Assembly (NCBI GenBank): GCA_002299135.1
Contig: DBNM01000049.1
Coordinates: forward strand, 1-8,934
Direction: 5' to 3'
DNA from: Candidatus Neomicrothrix sp. UBA672
GTDB lineage: Bacteria; Actinomycetota; Acidimicrobiia; Acidimicrobiales; MedAcidi-G1
Length of the DNA stretch: 8,934 bases
A program made the position numbers and the translations under genes. Below are positions 6,146 to 8,934 of this stretch, piece after piece; the stretch's first letter is position 1; each line of letters starts with the position of its first letter. The notes beneath the pieces are model-generated. The model saw only the letters and a list, made by a program, of their open reading frames with translations, searched no databases and had not been told where the DNA came from.

Positions 6146-6607
6146 TCAAGAATGAACCTCTTCAGTTTCTTGTATGAATCCTTCCAGATCCGCGATGTGA
6201 CCTACACGTTCCTCTTTCCACTGAGCAGTGACACGCATCCCAGTTCTCATCTCTGAACGCGAACCCACAAGTACAGCATGCAACATTGAGGTGTCTGTTC
6301 CATCGAGTCTTATCAATGCCAATGCATGCGGGTCATCCCATGGGGATTGCGGACGAGGAGGGTCGATCCAAGTCCAAGTTTCTACTACTCCGCTCTGAGA
6401 CACTTCAACCATTTCTGTTAGTGGCTCGCTTGAAACTGGGTCATACTCCAATGGGGGAACTAAGACACTCCCATCTGATCTCTTAATTCCAAATAAACGC
6501 TTTTCTCTCAACCCTGTCATAAACGCACCGATTACTTTTCCAGTGGTTCGCGTAAATGGGTACTCAACAGTCAGTTCAGCCCTTAGCGGTTTTTCTAATT
6601 CACTCAT
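6146..6607 (-). CDS. DUF35 OB-fold protein, zinc ribbon lost (first copy)
   Basis: A 153-residue DUF35-type protein and paralogue of the next gene. The ribbon region reads GIKRSDGSVLVPPLEYDPVSS (residues 40-60): the PP core is present, but no cysteine occurs anywhere in the protein, so zinc binding by the usual CxxC pairs is impossible. OB-fold strands are seen at EMVEVSQSGVVETWTWI (65-81), ALALIRLDG (95-103), LHAVLVGS (109-116) and TGMRVTAQWKEE (122-133), matching the arrangement in its neighbour. In mycobacteria, from memory, a single protein of about 300 residues (Rv3521) occupies this place and may be a fusion of two such modules; here they are separate genes. The ATG at 6607 has an AGAGGAG site 13 bases away, farther than usual. 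It starts 26 bases after the alcohol dehydrogenase stop, in the same probable operon. Confidence 0.87.
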   Translation of the reverse strand: MSELEKPLRAELTVEYPFTRTTGKVIGAFMTGLREKRLFGIKRSDGSVLVPPLEYDPVSSEPLTEMVEVSQSGVVETWTWIDPPRPQSPWDDPHALALIRLDGTDTSMLHAVLVGSRSEMRTGMRVTAQWKEERVGHIADLEGFIQETEEVHS

Positions 6608-6633
6608 TCTAAAGCTATAACTCCTCTAGAAAT

Positions 6634-7716
6634 TTAAAAGTCAATTACCTGTCTGATCACATCAGCATCACCCAAACTGCCCAATGCATCATTGACTTCA
6701 TCTAATTTGATCCGCCGTGAAATCATCCCATCAAGATCCAACTTTCCGGACTTATAAAGACCCAGAAAACGATTAAAATCGGTTCTAACATCTGCACTTC
6801 CATACATGGAACCAATCAGCACTTTTTCGGAGAAGAACATTTCGAAAGCTGAAAGCTCGAACATCTCATCGGGTCTGCCAACTCCCACTATGCAGCAAGT
6901 TCCACCGCGACGTGTCAAATCAAATGACTGTCTCATCGTTGAGGCTAAACCAATGCATTCCAACGTGAAATCAAAACCTTCACCTGAAGTAACTTCAGCT
7001 AAGGCCGTTGGAACCTCGTCAGGTGTTACACCGTGAGTCGCTCCGAAAGCTTTTGCTCTCTCTAACTTTCCTTCGTGAAGATCCACTGCAACGATTTCAG
7101 ATGCTCCAGCTATTCTCGCCCCTTGTATTGCAGCGATGCCAACGCCTCCAGCACCTACGACTAGAACTGATGATCCCGGCGTAACTTTTGCTGTGTTTAA
7201 AGCTGCACCAACTCCGGTGGTAACCCCACAGCCTATTAATGCGGCTATATCCAGAGGTATATCGCTATCAATCTTCACAGTAGCTATCGATGGAACAATA
7301 GTTTCTTCAGCAAAAGTTCCACACCCACAAAAAGATCCGATAACTCTGTCTCCTTGTCTGAACTGTTGGTTGACACCCATTGCCATCAATCCATTCATAC
7401 ATAAATTCGGCTGATGTCTACCTGTGCAATGAGGACAGGTTCCACAAGGAGGAGAAAATGCAATAATCACATGATCTCCTTCTGCTACATGTGACACACC
7501 TTCACCTACTTCAAGTACGACTCCTGCACCTTCATGACCCAATACTGTGCCTGGCTCCGTCGGGATAGTTCCGTTCATTCCAGAGAGGTCTGAATGACAT
7601 ACACCACTATGGGCTACCTTTATTTTTACATCTCCTGGACCGACATCTCTCAATGTCACATCATCAGCTATAACGAGCTGATCGGTTGGCACAGTTTCGA
7701 GGACTGCTGCAAGCAT
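6634..7716 (-). CDS. Zinc-dependent alcohol dehydrogenase (MDR family, NAD-type)
   Basis: A medium-chain dehydrogenase of 360 residues that oxidises an alcohol to an aldehyde or ketone with NAD. The frame is open to a TTG at 7731, and ATG codons lie at 7719 and 7716; the 7716 ATG has AGGAG 5 bases upstream, so I chose it. In that numbering the catalytic zinc ligands are C40 (GVCHSD), H61 (LGHEGAG) and C163 (LIGCG); the structural zinc lobe is C91-x2-C94-x2-C97-x8-C106. The Rossmann motif GAGGVG spans 188-193, and D212 (VAVDLHE) at the end of beta 2 favours NAD over NADP. The sequence resembles actinobacterial class-III-like and NDMA-dependent enzymes, whose cofactor stays bound; I cannot tell which applies. 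It is the first gene of the run that leads into the DUF35 and thiolase-fold genes, so an acyl side-chain alcohol is a plausible substrate. Confidence 0.92.
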   Translation of the reverse strand: MLAAVLETVPTDQLVIADDVTLRDVGPGDVKIKVAHSGVCHSDLSGMNGTIPTEPGTVLGHEGAGVVLEVGEGVSHVAEGDHVIIAFSPPCGTCPHCTGRHQPNLCMNGLMAMGVNQQFRQGDRVIGSFCGCGTFAEETIVPSIATVKIDSDIPLDIAALIGCGVTTGVGAALNTAKVTPGSSVLVVGAGGVGIAAIQGARIAGASEIVAVDLHEGKLERAKAFGATHGVTPDEVPTALAEVTSGEGFDFTLECIGLASTMRQSFDLTRRGGTCCIVGVGRPDEMFELSAFEMFFSEKVLIGSMYGSADVRTDFNRFLGLYKSGKLDLDGMISRRIKLDEVNDALGSLGDADVIRQVIDF

Positions 7717-7849
7717 CATTTCTCCTAGCAAATATTTTGTTTATGCAAAGACCCTAACGGACTAAAGCTATATATATGAAGCCGATCAGCAAAAATTAAT
7801 CGTTAAAGCGGTATGTTTTTTTCAACACTCATTTATTAAAAGGAAGATG
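7717..7849. promoter_or_regulatory. Divergent promoter region between alcohol dehydrogenase and F420 oxidoreductase
   Basis: About 130 AT-rich bases separate the two divergently read genes, so promoters for both directions should lie here. The run TATATATA near 7769-7777 could serve as a -10 element either way. On the minus strand TTGCTG (around 7788-7793) sits upstream of it as a weak -35. TTAATCGTTAA (7796-7806) is a small imperfect symmetry. I found no KstR (TnnAACnnGTTnnA) or KstR2-type site in it. Ribosome sites are AGGAG (7722-7726, minus) and AAAGGA (7839-7844, plus). Confidence 0.5.
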
Positions 7850-8875
7850 ATGCTTCTAGATATTGGAATTACTACTGATTTGTCTTTGGTTCCGAATCGA
7901 GTCACCGAATTGGCTAGCGCAGGATTTGACGGGGTCTTCACCGCAGAATCTAATCGTGACGTATTCGCGCCTCTTGTCTTAGCAGCGGAACACAGCGATC
8001 TTTATTGTTACACGAACATTGCGCTGGCATTTCCTCGTAGCCCCATGCTTCTTGCCTGCACTGGTTGGGATTTGCAAAACTATTCACAAGGGAAAATGGC
8101 TCTTGGTTTGGGAAGCCAAATTAAACCCCATATAGAAAAGAGGTATTCAGCAATTTGGCAGCGCCCCGTTACACAAATGCGTGAAGCGATCGAATCCATA
8201 AAAGCTATCTTTGAATGTTGGTCAGAAGGGTCAGAGCTCAACTATCAAGGAGAGTTTTACAAATTCAGTCTGATGACTCCTATTTTTGTTCCCGATTCAA
8301 TGCCATGGAAACCCCCTCCTGTGTGGCTAGCCGCTCTTGGCCCCTTAATGACAAAATTGGCTGGAGAAATTTCTGACGGCGTGCTGATACATCCCTTTAG
8401 TAGTCGTAAATTCCTTGATGAAGTAACTATCCCAGCTCTTACAGATGGTGCCAACAAGGCTGCTCGAGAAAATAAACCTAAGCTCATTGCAAATTCAATC
8501 GTATGTTCTTATCGATCTGATGAGGAATACGAAAAAGCAATCAAAGGTGCAAAATTTAACTTGGCATTCTATGGATCCACTCCTTCCTATAAGGTGACGC
8601 TTGACGTTCACGGCTGGGGAGACATGCAGCCTGTTCTTAATCGCCTGACTAAAGAAGGTCGTTGGGACGAAATCTCTTCTGTCATAACTGATGAAGTCCT
8701 CCACACTCTGGCAGTTGTGGGCGAACCTTCAGAAGTTGCTTCTCAACTGGTGGAACGATTCGGAGATGTAGCAGACAGAGTAGGTCTATCTATTCCTTAT
8801 GATGCCCCTGTAGATCTACTAGCAGAAATTGTCGATCATGTGAAACTTAGTTCCTCCAAGCAACAAAAAGATTAA
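7850..8875 (+). CDS. LLM-class F420-dependent oxidoreductase
   Basis: A complete luciferase-like monooxygenase-fold protein of 341 residues. Two ATG codons are adjacent (7847, 7850); the AAAGGA ribosome site is 5 bases from the second, so that one is preferred. Counting from it, the visible family features are the opening strand LDIGITTDLSL, the AGFDGVFTAES segment (24-34), TNIALAFPRSP (55-65), and the ALGLGSQIKPHIEKRY block (84-99), which in this group lines the F420 phosphate site. GWGD (255-258) and VVGEPSEVASQL (289-300) follow. This pattern matches a mainly actinobacterial F420 subfamily (the TIGR03617/MSMEG_2256-like group, from memory). The substrate is unknown. It reads away from the DUF35-thiolase operon, as Rv3520c does from Rv3521-Rv3523 in M. 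tuberculosis from memory, so it may reduce or oxidise an intermediate of the same pathway. An FMN-dependent role is possible. Confidence 0.92.
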   Translation: MLLDIGITTDLSLVPNRVTELASAGFDGVFTAESNRDVFAPLVLAAEHSDLYCYTNIALAFPRSPMLLACTGWDLQNYSQGKMALGLGSQIKPHIEKRYSAIWQRPVTQMREAIESIKAIFECWSEGSELNYQGEFYKFSLMTPIFVPDSMPWKPPPVWLAALGPLMTKLAGEISDGVLIHPFSSRKFLDEVTIPALTDGANKAARENKPKLIANSIVCSYRSDEEYEKAIKGAKFNLAFYGSTPSYKVTLDVHGWGDMQPVLNRLTKEGRWDEISSVITDEVLHTLAVVGEPSEVASQLVERFGDVADRVGLSIPYDAPVDLLAEIVDHVKLSSSKQQKD

Positions 8876-8904
8876 CTGAGATTTTACCTACTTAATAAAA
8901 TCAG
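8876..8904. terminator. Possible AT-rich hairpin after the F420 oxidoreductase gene
   Basis: CTGAGATTTTA (8876-8886) and TAAAATCAG (8896-8904) can pair with a two-base bulge and a nine-base loop, directly after the TAA stop. The stem is AT-rich and has no clear T-run after it, so it would be a weak terminator. Its position between two genes that seem to converge is the main support. Confidence 0.25.
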
Positions 8905-8934
8905 CTATCCGATCCTTAGGGCGCCCAATTATCG
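8888..8934 (-). CDS. Possible C-terminal end of a convergent gene
   Basis: On the minus strand one frame entering from the right edge stays open and ends at TAG (8888-8890). It encodes IIGRPKDRIADFIK before the stop. The other two minus frames have stops close to the edge. The peptide looks like an ordinary hydrophilic enzyme C-terminus, but 14 codons are too few to name a family or be sure it is coding. It would converge on the F420 oxidoreductase gene with a gap of 12 bases. Confidence 0.3.
   Translation of the reverse strand, partial: IIGRPKDRIADFIK

Noticed and set aside
7136..7414. Open frame of 92 codons on the plus strand
   Set aside because: It is antisense to the alcohol dehydrogenase Rossmann region; the Pro/Thr-rich translation is typical of a shadow frame.
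7751..7770. CCCTAACGGACTAAAG as a second KstR-like operator
   Set aside because: It keeps AAC but not GTT or the flanking T of the consensus, so the match is too poor to call.

Overview
The window reads as a piece of chromosome from an AT-leaning actinobacterium, possibly an uncultured marine Acidimicrobiia-type lineage. Supporting evidence is indirect: an F420-type luciferase-like oxidoreductase, a one-cluster 3Fe-4S ferredoxin of the mycobacterial P450-partner type, a DUF4333-like lipoprotein, a gene set resembling a mycobacterial sterol-catabolism block, and A/T-rich codon choice (frequent TTA, AGA, AAA). F420 users outside Actinobacteria, for example some Chloroflexi, cannot be excluded.

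Layout, right to left. At the far right, a plus-strand F420-dependent LLM oxidoreductase (7850-8875) faces away from a long minus-strand run. Between them lies a divergent promoter region of about 130 bases. The minus-strand run starts with a zinc alcohol dehydrogenase, followed by two DUF35/OB-fold proteins and two non-canonical thiolase-fold proteins. From the second DUF35 gene on, the junctions are a 1-base gap, an 8-base overlap and a TAATG overlap, so these genes are almost certainly co-translated. A 90-base gap (3250-3339) then holds a candidate promoter and a palindrome that matches the KstR operator consensus at 7 of 8 fixed positions. After it come a 3Fe-4S ferredoxin, its FAD-dependent reductase and a small lipoprotein with two cysteine-pair modules. 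The left end has a PfkB-family (adenosine-kinase-like) kinase and the N-terminal third of a crotonase-fold protein that runs off the window. A possible gene end on the minus strand enters from the right edge. No gene-free stretch exceeds 300 bases, and I saw no RNA genes, insertion sequences or CRISPR.

How it may work together: two thiolase-fold proteins plus two DUF35 partners, next to an F420 oxidoreductase, match from memory the Mycobacterium tuberculosis Rv3520c-Rv3523 block (LLM protein, DUF35 protein, Ltp4, Ltp3), a set associated with sterol side-chain degradation. Both thiolase-fold proteins here lack the catalytic cysteine and the GHP histidine, so carbon-carbon lyase (retro-aldol) chemistry on an acyl-CoA is more likely than thiolysis. 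The alcohol dehydrogenase, the crotonase and a ferredoxin/reductase pair able to feed a cytochrome P450 fit the same side-chain oxidation theme. No P450 is present in the window. The assignment to sterols is inference; the substrate could be another branched acyl-CoA.
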